From: Beroe forskalii
Taxonomy: Eukaryota > Ctenophora > Nuda > Beroida > Beroidae
Direction: 5' to 3'
NCBI GenBank assembly: GCA_011033025.1
Contig: WFMF01000029.1
Location: forward strand, 310,001-374,000
DNA length: 64,000 nucleotides
Positions 37,361 to 48,239 of the stretch are shown piece after piece (position 1 is the first letter of the stretch; every line of letters begins with the position of its first letter). A model generated the notes under the pieces. It saw only the letters and a list, made by a program, of their open reading frames with translations. It did no database searches and had not been told where the DNA came from. Made by a program: the position numbers and the translations under genes.

Positions 37361-40300
37361 GCACCATGTTACGGTTACTGATAACCCTGTTGCTCCACCT
37401 GATAGTATCCTGTACAGTAGCCCTGTGTCAGTATGTGGTTACCCTAAAACCCGGGATGTAGCTACCTTATCTTGTTATTCTGCCATGGAGTTCACTAAAT
37501 TCAGAAACAGGTGAGAGGAATCAGGAAAACATGGGGTTTTGAGTTGCTGGGATTCGGAAAATGAATTTCATGCTCTAAGCAGTTTTTGTGAGTTCTGATA
37601 ACGCCTTCCGTAATTTCCACACGACTGCTATTAGTACGCGCGTGATGCTAATGCGAAACCTGTATCATGTACATAATGTATAATGTATTTAATATCTAAT
37701 AAGACTGAAAAACTCTTTTGCTTTTGCTTTTCTGCTCCTCCGCTGAGTCTTCTGAAACCCTCTTTTCTCAGGAAGTGTGATCCTAGAAAAAGGCAGCCTG
37801 TGAAACTTCCATAAACTTCAAGGATGTTCCCACTAAAGTGACATGTCAGACGAAAGGTAACAAACCATTTCAACTGTGAGCTATAAATAAACCGACAGTT
37901 TAGGACTGGTTTTTATTTCTACATTCCAATTTGCAGAGTTGCATTTTTGTCAAACCCGTATGCTGCAAATTTTCTGAAAATGAATTCGAACTTATAAAGA
38001 TCCTTTATTCCCTGGATGTTCCATTCTATTTTTACATTTTCTCATGATAGTCCCTCCATGTCCCAACTCACAAGTTTTAAACTTTTAGTCCCCCCAACTA
38101 TTAACTGATCCCCCCATCAGAACTTTAAAGTTTAAGTTCCTCCATTTTAACCCCCTCCCTCCCCCTTCAGAAGAGACACTGAACATCACTGTGTTAGCTC
38201 TAGAGGAAAAGGAGCCTCTAAACAAAGAGAACGGCACTGTACCAGCTACCACACCCTATTTTAGGTGCCTCACGCCGTATCCAGATAACAAGATAACAGC
38301 GGGACATCTGCTGTCGCTCAACAGAGTTAATAGCCCAGGTAATAAAAACTTTACTTTTTCCTTTACTTTTTTTAATCAAAACTCTGCTTTTTCCATCCAC
38401 AAACACCTTTTTGTCTTCGAGAAGGCATTGAGGAAGGGTTAGAAAGTACATATTCTGAAAGCGCCGTAAAAATCCATGTTTTTTCGTATTTCAAGCTTTC
38501 TATGTCATCACATAAACTACATAAACTCCTGAACACTCATAGCCACTTCTCCCAATTATCGCATATTTTGCTTATTTTATTTCCAACTTCCAATGCCATC
38601 CCATAAACTCCTGAATATTCACATCCACTTCATCCTTCCTCGACCATCCAGTACACTTTATATTATAAGCTCTGACATGGAGTATCCCACTCGATTACCA
38701 CTCTCCTGTAAACCATGGAGTGGTACGTCACTATAGCTCGATTACCACTCTAAAACACACAGATTACCACTCTTAAAGACATCCATTTGCTGGGGTGGTG
38801 CCGCCTATCTCGATATAAGCCGATATATATATACCCTAGCACTGCATCACGTATAATTGGAGCGCATTTAAAGATGTGCGCATTTAAAGATATGCGCACT
38901 TAAAGATATGCGCGCTTGAAGATATGCGCACTTAAAGATATGCGCACTTAAAGATGTGCGAGGTTTTTGTTGAGGAAACAATTTCAATCAGCGTGCACTT
39001 ATTATAGTGCCAGTTTTAATTTTATCAAGATCACAAAATTTTATCAAAATATCTCATGTCTCATGGGTGAATGGGCGGTGCCGCGTATATACCGGCAACC
39101 GATATAATCGGTAATTGCGGAAGCAAGCATACAACATGGGTTCAATACAAAGGAATTAGGGAAGGTAATTGGTAATTAAACTTTCCTTGTTGATTTGGGG
39201 TAATTACTGATTATACTTCATTGTTGATTCCTAGTAATTAGCAAATGCTTTCTTCGTTGAATCTAAATCCAAGGATTCTGGAGTCTCGAAACCCGGGATT
39301 TCGACTCAGGATTCCCCATAATAAACCCCTGAGAAAGTAGTGGTTATCAACGTCATCAACTCCCTAAATTGTGCTATGATAATGGCGACATCCTTAACAG
39401 CCTATTATTCTCGTGCGGACTCATTAAAATCTGTAGTCTCGAAACCTTGGATTTCTACAAATTATTCGACTTAGGATTCGTATATAATGATACCTGAATC
39501 CATTGTTGAAGTAACTGTGATAAGGACGAATTTCCAAGAGGCTAATCCCCCTTGTTTAACATAGAGGTACTTATATATACCAGATAGTTGTGTGGCCATT
39601 TACCCATTTCTATTACCCGAGCCGTATTTTGGAGGCATCAAAGGAGACAGCTTATAAAATATAGTGAACTCATCACTGGAAGCAGTCTGATGCTCGGTGC
39701 TGTGCGTGAAGTAAAGGCGGTTAAGTGTCAGAGACTCTCTGTTTTAAAGTTAGATAATGACGGCATTCTCAGCCGCAGACTTTTATTTGCAGCCTTGAGA
39801 AATGAGAAATGAGAATGCTGGTTGAGATCGTTAGATGTTGCCCTGTTTTAGATTGGCCATGGGCTTGAGCTTTAGCCTTTAAATGTAATGGCTGTTTGGA
39901 AATGAGACCATTATAAGTGAGTTTTAAAAGCAATGACCTCGAATGAGTACAGAGAAGGGAGTAGCAATTATAATAGTAGCATTTTCTAGGAAGAAAGCTT
40001 TAGTCCCTAAAAGTATTCTAATTTATGTAAAATGGTATTTACTGTGCTCAATAATAAACAGTCAATGCACACTTAAATCCTTCAATCATATGATTTGAGT
40101 TTTGACAAACCCACGATGGTCCAATCTCAATTTGACGACACCCTGATGCCCCAACTTCAAATTGACATCATCCCCTATTGCTTCATTCTCAAATTTACAC
40201 CATACTTTCATGCTCCATTCTCAAATTTACACCATGCTTCTATGCTCCATCCTCCAAAATGGCACCATCTCATGACGCCCATTATCCCACGGCACCAAAT

Positions 40301-40685
40301 TGACATCACTCCTCTCAAATTGACACCATTTGACACCAAACCTCTCAAACTGACACCACTCCTCTCAAACTGACACCACTCTCCTCCCCCAGGCCGGGAG
40401 CCCCCCTCAGTCGGTTTCTACACCATCTCCGTCCTACCAACATGGGACTACGCGTACCACCAAACCTTCGAGTGTAACAACACCATGTACACTCTCGACA
40501 CAGTCTACTCCTGCCTCCAATTCCTACCCAGTGGCTGGCCCTGTTTCACGAACTGTACCATTCTGCATAAGATAGGGATTACTCTGGGGGTCATTATGAT
40601 ATTCCTGTCAGCGTATATGGTACTGTGTGTCGGACTCAGTAATTTGATGGATTTCTTCTGCAGAGGGGGGAAGTATAATTATTGA
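37361..40685 (+). CDS. Small two-helix membrane protein, 3' exons
   Basis: Exon 38171-38338 and terminal exon 40393-40685 join in phase. The last exon encodes a Cys-rich loop (FECNNTMYTL, YSCLQFLPSGWPCFTNC), a membrane helix (IGITLGVIMIFLSAYMVLCV) and a 15-residue tail ending GGKYNY and TGA. A probable upstream exon, 37361-37510, has good acceptor (CTTCGCAG) and donor (CAG|GTGAGA). In the phase that matches the next exon it reads MLRLLITLLLHLIVSCTVAL, a second helix, but this frame has a TAG at 37,459. That stop may be an error, a polymorphism, or show that the exon is read differently. The N-terminus is not located. The order helix, roughly 110-residue Cys-containing loop with N-glycosylation sites, helix, short tail resembles BK-channel beta subunits in layout, but I see no sequence match that would name it. 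Confidence 0.55.
38864..38970. repeat. 16-bp tandem repeat, about six units
   Basis: Units of GCGCACTTAAAGATAT with variants GCGCATTTAAAGATGT and GCGCGCTTGAAGATAT. It lies in the intron before the last exon of the small membrane protein gene. The rest of that 2-kb intron (38,339-40,392) shows no exon. Confidence 0.85.
40118..40392 (+). repeat. Short degenerate minisatellite with TGACACCACT core
   Basis: Variants of CTCAAATTGACACCA and CTCAAACTGACACCACTCCT run up to the acceptor of the terminal exon at 40,393. The core is the same as in the intronic arrays at 10.9 and 25.4 kb, in the same orientation relative to the host gene. Confidence 0.7.
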
Positions 40686-41793
40686 CTCTTGAAAATAAGC
40701 ACTGATCATATCAGGACGCGCATCGTGCGTTATTGTAATCGCCCTGTTTTAGGGATTAGAATTGAGATTAAGAGAAAAACTTGTGTTTGACATCACAGAA
40801 GTAGACTGAAGACTGAGTCACTAAGACTGGAAGCATGGCAGCATAGGTTGTGTCGTGATCCAAGGTATTATGAGACTAAAGAAGAGATGCTATTCAACTA
40901 TCGATGAGAGACACGAATCTAGATGTACCTAATTAGTTATTAATTAATTATTCATGTACTTCATTATCTTCTTTATTAAATTTGTACAGCGATTTTACAC
41001 CCATGGTTTATCTCTAGGTAAAGTTTGTCTCACCGACCACAGGCATCTGTGCCCGACAATCGTTCAATATGGGGGCGTTACAGACGAGCAATTCTCTACA
41101 CTTTCGAACGAAGTTTGAAGATCTATCGAACGGAAATATGCGACCAGTAAATTGTGCGTCCTTATCGATCCCCTTTACATTGTACACTCAAGATTTCACG
41201 CATTATCAAACAAATATAGCATGTCTTTGAGAAGATGTAATATGCGTAAAATGGGCATGTTTTTGAAAGGTTGTAGAGTGAGTTGAAAAGACTTATACTA
41301 TTCTTTACTATTTCTTCTACTATTTCTGAGACGCGCTCAACTTGCTTAAGTTGGTAGATCAAGATGAAAATTATAACATTATCAAGGTTGAATAATCAGT
41401 TCAACACAGTAAAAACAAATATTCAATAAAATAAAATATATATTTTACAATATTTGTTGAGAAATTCCATAGAGAAAATAAAATATTTTTCAATTTTGTC
41501 AGAAAAAATAGGTTACCAAATAGCTTCAAAAACATTTTCATTTTACCAAAATACTATTTAAAACATTAACTCACACCAATACTTTCATTCTTTCATCCAA
41601 TATGCCAACGACCATGAATTGAATGATTGCGATAAGTTTTGAGCCCGGAACAAAGCTCTAAATTTGGACTCTAAAAACAATTTTGACGCCTATACCAAGT
41701 TAGATTCCACCAAACTTCAGATCTTGCTAGTATTGCTGATGATATATGACACTCTAAGTATAGATTGTACACTAAGCACTCTTAGATATCTCA
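40686..41793. other. Convergent intergenic spacer
   Basis: Lies between the stop codons of the plus-strand small membrane protein gene and the minus-strand severin-like gene, so it must hold both 3' UTRs. No repeat family or RNA gene is recognised. Confidence 0.5.
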
Positions 41794-44700
41794 TTATTGC
41801 TGTAAAGCATCTATCAACAAGTGATCCATCCCTTCTTTCAGCACACTGATCGGAACATCCGGGAAACCAACTCCTGGGAAATTTATGTGTTAGAAAATAA
41901 TTCAGTTTCTTCACAATTTGAGAGAAATACACGTAGCCACGCAACTCCAGAACCGTTTGAGAGCGTTAAAACGTATAGCCTGTTTCTTGTCATCTAGCAA
42001 CCATTTTGTTAACGAATCCAAGGGTTTTATCTATAAGGGTGTAAGAGTATTCTACAAATACAACAAGTCACTTTCACGTGCAATTCCTACGTGATGTGTG
42101 ACCCCGATAATGTTTACAATAATTCCTACCTTTGAGGTAGTTGTGAGCGTAACCCAGCCCATTCTGCTTCTCCTTCTGACTAGCCTGTCCTCCAATCCAG
42201 ACAAAGACATGCTTCACCACATCTACTATGAAACAGTTGTCAGAGTTGAGGAGGGAGAGACTGACTGCTGCTCCTTCAGCAACAGACTCAATGTGGCACT
42301 CCCCATCTGAAGAAATATAAATCTTAGTTAGACAATTTCGGAAGTTGTCTCAATCTTCGATATACAGGTCTCACAGAAGCTTCCGATGTTTTTTTCTGTT
42401 TCTACTTTTATTTATTCTATTACTCTTAAATATTCCCCATTCTTCTCTGAGATCTCGAGCATTCGCCTGATTGATTCCCTCTGAGCCTTGGGCACCACTT
42501 TCTTGGGTTTATCACTGGACTTATCCTTGAGGTACTGCATGATGCTTGAGTATCCCTCCGTCTTCTCGTCTAGGACAGTGCTCTTAATCTGGAGAGGGAT
42601 GGGTCTTTTGATTGAAATACAAAAAGATGCAATTCAATTCAAATTTTGATAATCACTGATTGTGTATTTTTATATCTAATACGGTTAAATTTGAGAATTT
42701 GAGACAAAATCCAGCCCCCGCCTCGTTATTGTTTGTATTTGTTTGAATTTGCTTTCTAGGGCAGCAAAAAATACTTTCCAACCTTCCTCTTTGCTTCCAG
42801 CTCCTGCAGGTATCCAGCCGCAGAAAACTTCTCCATCTTGTCGCACTTAGCTCCGTTACACTGGTACAAGTGGTCTCCTGGGGGATAGAATTCTGGATTT
42901 CAGCTCTTTTTATTGGCCATGAACTGGTCATGAGATTGACACCTGAAACCGTGACCCCCTAAGCTCCTAAAGTTGTGAAGGGTAATCTTTTATGGCCCTA
43001 GGCCTTACACATCTACGGACGCTTTTCCTCAAATATTGGCACTTATTTATTAACGTACCGCTATCAATGATAAACACGTCATCGCTGCTCAGATACTCTT
43101 TATACGGACTCTTCTCGTATACCTGGGGAAATACAAAAGGATTTCAGGGATTTCTGTTCATCGAATTTTGAATGCGGATTTCAGGGTTTGTACGTACATA
43201 TAATTTTAGAATTTTGTGAGTGTAAATTTTAGGAATACAATTCATATCCATATTCCTCCAATCCTACGTTCATAGAATTTGTGTAAATTGTGGTTATTTT
43301 CTTGAATTCCAATTTGTTCTGATTGCTATTTTCGTTAGGAGCAATTTTATGGGCAGTTTAAGAACGCTTCATCCTCTTATTTTGAACACAAGGAAATAGT
43401 TTCCCATAATTAGAGAAGTTGTTGAGCTAAAGTTCGGATCTGGTCTAATTTCCTTAGCTGTTTTTTCAATGATTGGAGAAGTGGTAGAGCCTCGGTTCTG
43501 CCTTGGCCAATTCAAACACAAGGAAATATTACCTTGACAGTTTTCCCATCATTGGAGAAGTGGTAGAGCTTAGGTTCAGCCTTTGCCTCCTCCACATGTC
43601 TAAACCCGCTCTTAGCCCCTCCTTTTCGAATGGTAACACTCTTGAAGTAGGATTTGAAGAGAGGACTTTCGTTTCCTTGGGTTTCCCGGTGCTGAACAGG
43701 CTCGTCACCTGTGAGAGAAGAGGTTGAAATAGGGAAATTCCTGAGAGATAAGGTTTAGGTGTGTTGAAGGATGGTTTTTGTCATGTGTCTGACAGGGGTC
43801 ATTGGCATACTTTCATACTACCGATGGCCGTATGCAAGTAGTGATCAGGCGGTTTTACAACGAATTAGTGTACTCTAATTGGACCAAGTACTCAATTATT
43901 TATCATCATGAGAATTTATGCAGCAATTGAACGTTTCCTCAGAATTTATCTATTTCTACCGTATGACCATGAATAGAAATAGAAACAGAAATAGATATAT
44001 TTTTTTATAGAACATGTGTTTTCACCTAAGAGGCAGTCCAGCTCCACAGTCTTGTAGGCTGCAGTTCCGTATTCATCTTGGGTGGAGTACTTTCCAATCC
44101 AGAAGTGAATGTCGTAACGCAACTTATCCCTGAAGTTCATTTTTTCAATGAATTTTATGATCAACTTCCTAAATTGTTTTTCCTTTTTAGAGAGTCTGTT
44201 TGATGTATATGGTGCATTTTAAGTTTATTTTAACATAAATATGGGTCATCGGGCGACTTTTCATTGACCAAATTTCACTTACTCCTCCTCCTTCTTGTAA
44301 GTATTGAGGATAATGTAGCTGTCTCCACTGTAAAAGGTACCGTACTCGTTTTCTGGCTGGTTCTGGATTTTAAACTGAAAGAAGGAGTGATCCAATAAGA
44401 TTTTGAAACTACAATATAGTTGGGTTGATTTCTCTTTTTTCGACACAACACCTCTAAAAATTGTAGCCTCAAAATCACGCCACTACTGTAAATTCTCACC
44501 ACGAGATCACGCCACTTCTTTAATTCTCACCTGAACAACACGCCAGATTTGAAGTCCTACTTTCTGCCCTGAGCCCTGCCAAGCTTCTTCTGTCTCTGCT
44601 GCTTCTTTCTTGACGGCCTTTTCAGTGTCACTTCCTGCAATGTATTGATTTCAAACACGATGATTTCAAAATTCAAAACGCAAGGAAATTTTATTGGTAG

Positions 44701-45138
44701 ATTGCGATGTTGCACTGATTGTTCTGATTTCAAACACAAGGAAATGTTCTTGGTAATCATTTACATGTTACACTCAACGCTAGGAAATTTTTTTGGTAGT
44801 TTGCCTGTAGTTTGGAGCCAGGCTTCCATTGGTACCCATAAAGACCTATATTTGCATGGAAATTGACATTCATTTATCATATGCATGCAGAACATGACAA
44901 TACAATTATGTCGAAGTGTATACACCGAATACATACAGCTACTCCTAGCAGCGCATCACTATATCATGCACAGTGTCCACAAGAAATAAGCGAATGTGAT
45001 GACGCTCGTTGACAATCTCTTGACCCTTGTGAATGTGAGAATTACGCGTTGGCGTCAACAATACCGCCCATTTTTCAGAAACTCACCAAATAGCGCTAGA
45101 TTGCTGTCTTTCCAGTCGTACTTCTTAGCTTTCAGCAT
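41794..45138 (-). CDS. Severin/gelsolin-family actin-severing protein, ten exons
   Basis: Exons in transcript order: 45138-45087, 44634-44531, 44374-44283, 44129-44026, 43708-43533, 43122-43059, 42877-42783, 42588-42424, 42306-42130, 41873-41794. The product is about 366-370 residues, the size of severin/fragmin, with three gelsolin repeats. It opens with [18 protein letters not shown], typical of severins. G1 contains [16 protein letters not shown], then [29 protein letters not shown] (shown here in parts: [17 protein letters not shown]), then [12 protein letters not shown] and [10 protein letters not shown]2 has [10 protein letters not shown]3 has [11 protein letters not shown] and VFVWIGG. 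Known family members cap, sever or nucleate actin filaments under calcium control. The phase at exon 8 to 9 is unresolved: with acceptor 42,307 it fails by one base, and with the alternative GGGGAG|TGC eight bases further it holds but drops a few conserved residues. The exon 7 donor (GTTGGA) is weak. Confidence 0.88.
43400..43545 (-). repeat. Degenerate duplicates of the exon 5 end in the adjacent intron
   Basis: The plus-strand phrase ATTGGAGAAGTGGTAGAGC, which is the end of exon 5 in the severin-like gene, recurs just downstream in the intron at about 43,472 and, more diverged (ATTAGAGAAGTTGTTGAGC), at about 43,408. GGAAATA sequences accompany each copy. This looks like repeated tandem duplication across the 5' splice site. 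Confidence 0.7.
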
Positions 45139-46440
45139 GGCTACAGAGACTTACTACGGGGTGTTAGCAATGAGTAAGTTCGAGGATCATATCATCAGTA
45201 CTTCACAGCGAATTCAGTATTCACCCTCGTAGTCAGTGAATGAAAGAAAATGAAATGTAGTCGATACAGGTACCTACCTCCCAAAAATAGCAATGAACAC
45301 AAAAGCATGGAATTCAAATAAATGATAAAATGCATTTCCGGTTCCCTGATTCGTTAGAATGGGAAGGTTTTAGATTTCCTCCACTTTCTAATTTCTTACT
45401 GTGTCTCGCATTACAAGATAACGATCAGATATATTTAACTGTTATCAATATAGCAATAAAACGATGAAAGGCATGCAATCATCATTGTAATATAATTGAA
45501 ATGTGTCCTCTCTATATCAGCAAAAATGAATTATGATACGAACAATTGCAATGCAGATAAAGATGAGTAGATACGTATAAATTATTTCGCACAAATTTCG
45601 CTGTGCACATCTGATACCCATTGCAGGATACAGAATCCAGATAATACAATCCCTAAATCCAGATAATTACACCCAATCGATCTGCACACCTTGCAGCAGT
45701 TAACCACTCCACAAGGAGCTGTCTGAGAAGAGTACATGGGTTTGTAGGGCGTGAATGTGATGATCTAGCACCCTCTAAAAGTCACGTGACCTGTGTAAAT
45801 CTGTCACGTGACAGGGTAATCAGCCATTACATAATACAGCTACACCTCCGCTTTGAATTGCATGAGCTGCCCTTGGTGTTATGTACTAAAAAGTTACGTG
45901 TTAACGTCATCAATTACCCATTTTAAGCTATGATAATGACGTCACTCTCAACCCCACACATTGTCATATGGTGAGGTACCCTAATGAGTTGCAAGAGGAG
46001 TCAGAGGAGGTGTATTGTTATGGAGATTTGGAGAGAGCTATGTTCCGGGCTGAGAGCAGGATTTTAAGAGGTGTTAAGGAGGGAGAGAGCCGAGGCAGAG
46101 TTTAGATCATGTTTTGTATAATGACATACAGGGGAGTGTATAGGTACTGCAGAGCTTGAGCCTTGAAAGTTCCTAATCCCAAGTCTGCATAGGTACTCGT
46201 ACACGATACAGTGTTGTTTGCAATGATTCTGAAATGATCTGTGATCACATTCAAAATTTCATGTCATTTTAATGTCATCAATCATGTATATCCTTCTAAA
46301 ACCAAAAACATTTCACCGCCGCGGCTCTCCAAAAGCATATCATCGCCGGCACTCCGAAATGAAAATGATGAAAAGCCGACCATTACTCATTTTTCGGTTC
46401 CCCAGAACATCGCTGCGCGCAAACGCACACCATACCAGCT
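45139..46440. other. Flank of the severin-like gene
   Basis: Probable promoter and 5' UTR of the minus-strand severin-like gene at the left end. TCACGTGAC occurs near 45,781 and 45,804 (E-box cores). Apart from the small open frame at 45,968 I see no gene. Confidence 0.4.
45968..46105 (+). CDS. Possible 45-residue small protein or terminal exon
   Basis: ATG at 45,968 opens a frame of 45 codons ending in TAG. The product (MVRYPNELQEESEEVYCYGD then LERAMFRAESRILRGVK and a basic end) is rich in Glu and Arg and looks more protein-like than the surrounding random frames. No domain or homologue is recognised and no splice partner was found, so it may be chance or the last exon of an unseen gene. 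Confidence 0.3.
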   Translation: MVRYPNELQEESEEVYCYGDLERAMFRAESRILRGVKEGESRGRV

Positions 46441-46950
46441 ATGTAATGTAGGGTATGTCTCCCATGTAAACGGGGCTGAGTGACGTCACAGATCTAAACG
46501 TCAATTTTTCTGTATCCTAAACCTAACCATAGCCCTAACCCTGGTACGTCTCCCATATAAACGGGAGCCTTCATTATATATGACAATGACGTCACTCAGA
46601 AAAATATAATTAAGCGCACCTAGCGCTTTAAGGACTAGGGTTAGGGTCAGGATTAGGGTCAGGATTTGTTAGGGTTAGGGTTAGGATTAAGGTTAGGGTT
46701 TTGGTTAGGGCTATGGTTAGGTTTAGGATACAGAAAAATTGACGTTTAGATCTGTGACGTCACTCAGAGCCGTTTATATGGGAGAGATACCCTAACCCTA
46801 ACCTTAATCCTAACCCTAACAAATCCTGGCCCTAACCAGAACCCTAACCCTAGTCCTTAAAGCGCTAGGTGCGCTTAATTATATTTTTCTGAGTGACGTC
46901 ATTGTCATAGATAATGAAGGCTCCCGTTTACATGGGAGACTGACCTAATG
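46440..46950. mobile_element. Nested foldback element with telomere-like core, copy 1
   Basis: Outer ends TGTCTCCCATGTAAACGG and CCGTTTACATGGGAGAC are inverted. Inside are further inverted pairs: GTGACGTCACAGATCTAAAC with GTTTAGATCTGTGACGTCAC, and CGCACCTAGCGCTTTAAG with CTTAAAGCGCTAGGTGCG. Between them lie long TTAGGG/CCCTAA-like tracts in both orientations. Four TGACGTCA-type palindromes are present. Confidence 0.8.
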
Positions 46951-47023
46951 TAGATGAGTGCCTGACATCTTCAGACCCACGGCTTTGTCGTACGATGTAT
47001 AACCCGCTGACGCCAGCCGCGAT

Positions 47024-47057
47024 GAGAATCAGCGCCGCGCGCGCGGCGCTGATTCTC
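47024..47057. repeat. Perfect 34-bp GC-rich palindrome
   Basis: GAGAATCAGCGCCGCGC is followed immediately by its exact inverse GCGCGGCGCTGATTCTC, with no loop. It stands between the two telomere-like foldback elements. Confidence 0.9.
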
Positions 47058-47102
47058 GAGAGGGACTGTCAACGTCAGCATAGGTGTTACCATATGTTAC
47101 GT

Positions 47103-47626
47103 GTCCCTGTTTGTTCGCCCTTGGGTATGTGTCCCATATAACTCTGGCTGAGTGACGTCACAGACCTAAAGGTCAATTTTTCTGTATCCTAAACCTAACC
47201 CTGACCCTAACCAAAACTCTAACCTTAATCCTTACCCTAACCCTAACAAATCCTGACCCTAATCCTGTTCCTAACCCTAAAACTTGGTACGTCTCCCATA
47301 TAAACGGGAGCCTTCATTATCTATGACAATGACGTCACTCAGAAAAATATAATTAAGCGCACCTAGCGCTTTAAGCATTAGGGTTAGGGTTCTGATTAGG
47401 GTCAGGATTTGTTAGGTTCAGGGTTAGGATTAAGGTTAGGGTTTTGGTTAGGGCAATGGTTAGGTTTAGGATACAGAAAAATTGACGTTTAGATCTGTGA
47501 CGTCACTCAGAGCCGTTTATATGGGAGAGATACCTAAAACTTAAAGCGCTAGGTGCGCTTAAATGTATTTTTCTGAGTGACGTCATTATCATAGATAATG
47601 AAGAGCCAGGAGTTATATGGGACACT
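47103..47626. mobile_element. Nested foldback element with telomere-like core, copy 2
   Basis: A second copy of the 46.44-46.95 kb element. It starts GGGTATGTGTCCCATATAAC, carries the same GTGACGTCAC and CTAGCGCTTTAAG pairs and the CCCTAA/TTAGGG-like tracts, and ends ATAATGAAGAGCCAGGAG before a terminal TATATGGGACAC. Its right half is shorter than in copy 1: the second CCCTAA tract is missing. Confidence 0.75.
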
Positions 47627-47638
47627 AGCCCGCCCTTG

Positions 47639-48062
47639 GGCGCGCAAAATAAGGCTCCGTAACATGGAGTAAGCATAGGTGTAATGTGTGTACGCGCGCA
47701 GCTCTTCCGAGGAAGCGCAACGCGAACAGCAGTGAAATATAGTTGTTTGTGTTCAGCAACTTTTTCTCCGGAAACTGGAAACGGGCGCTTGAGCGCGCAA
47801 AGTATTTTTTCATTTCACACTATAAACTGACATTTGTAATTTCCCCTCAACCTTCCCCTAATCAGGTTTGGAGCAAGGCGCGCGCGCGTAAAACTAGGGA
47901 TCTGGTTAGAGCAACCCCCAACCAGGGCCACCCCGCGCACTCCGTGCGCGTAACCAGGGCCCTAGTTAGGGCAATTGTAACTTGTATGAGCTAAGTTCTG
48001 ATTCAACAGTATATCCACGTTTCTGAACTTACTCCATGTTACGGAGCCTATTTTGCGCGCGC
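47639..48062. repeat. GC-rich foldback element
   Basis: GCGCGCAAAATAAGGCTCCG then TAACATGGAGTAAG at 47,640-47,673 is matched by its inverse at 48,029-48,061. The interior holds CpG-rich GCGCGCGCG runs and a repeated AACCAGGGCC phrase. A related fragment with AACAAACAGGGACACGTAAC occurs near 52,238 and, inverted, near 47,098. Confidence 0.65.
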
Positions 48063-48239
48063 AAGCGCGCCTCTTCAGAGAAGAGGCAAAATAAGGCTCC
48101 ACCATAATGGTAATAGTCGATGCGCGTCGTAACTAATTATCGCGCGCGCTGAAAATATCCCGCGCATTGGATTCAGTGTGGATGGTTTACATAACATGAA
48201 TTGCATCGCGGCTGCACGATATGTCATTATGCAGTAAAA

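Noticed and set aside
46620-46870. A true chromosome end or telomere
   Set aside because: The TTAGGG-like units are degenerate, switch strand, are enclosed by inverted repeats and are followed by 17 kb of ordinary sequence with a gene.
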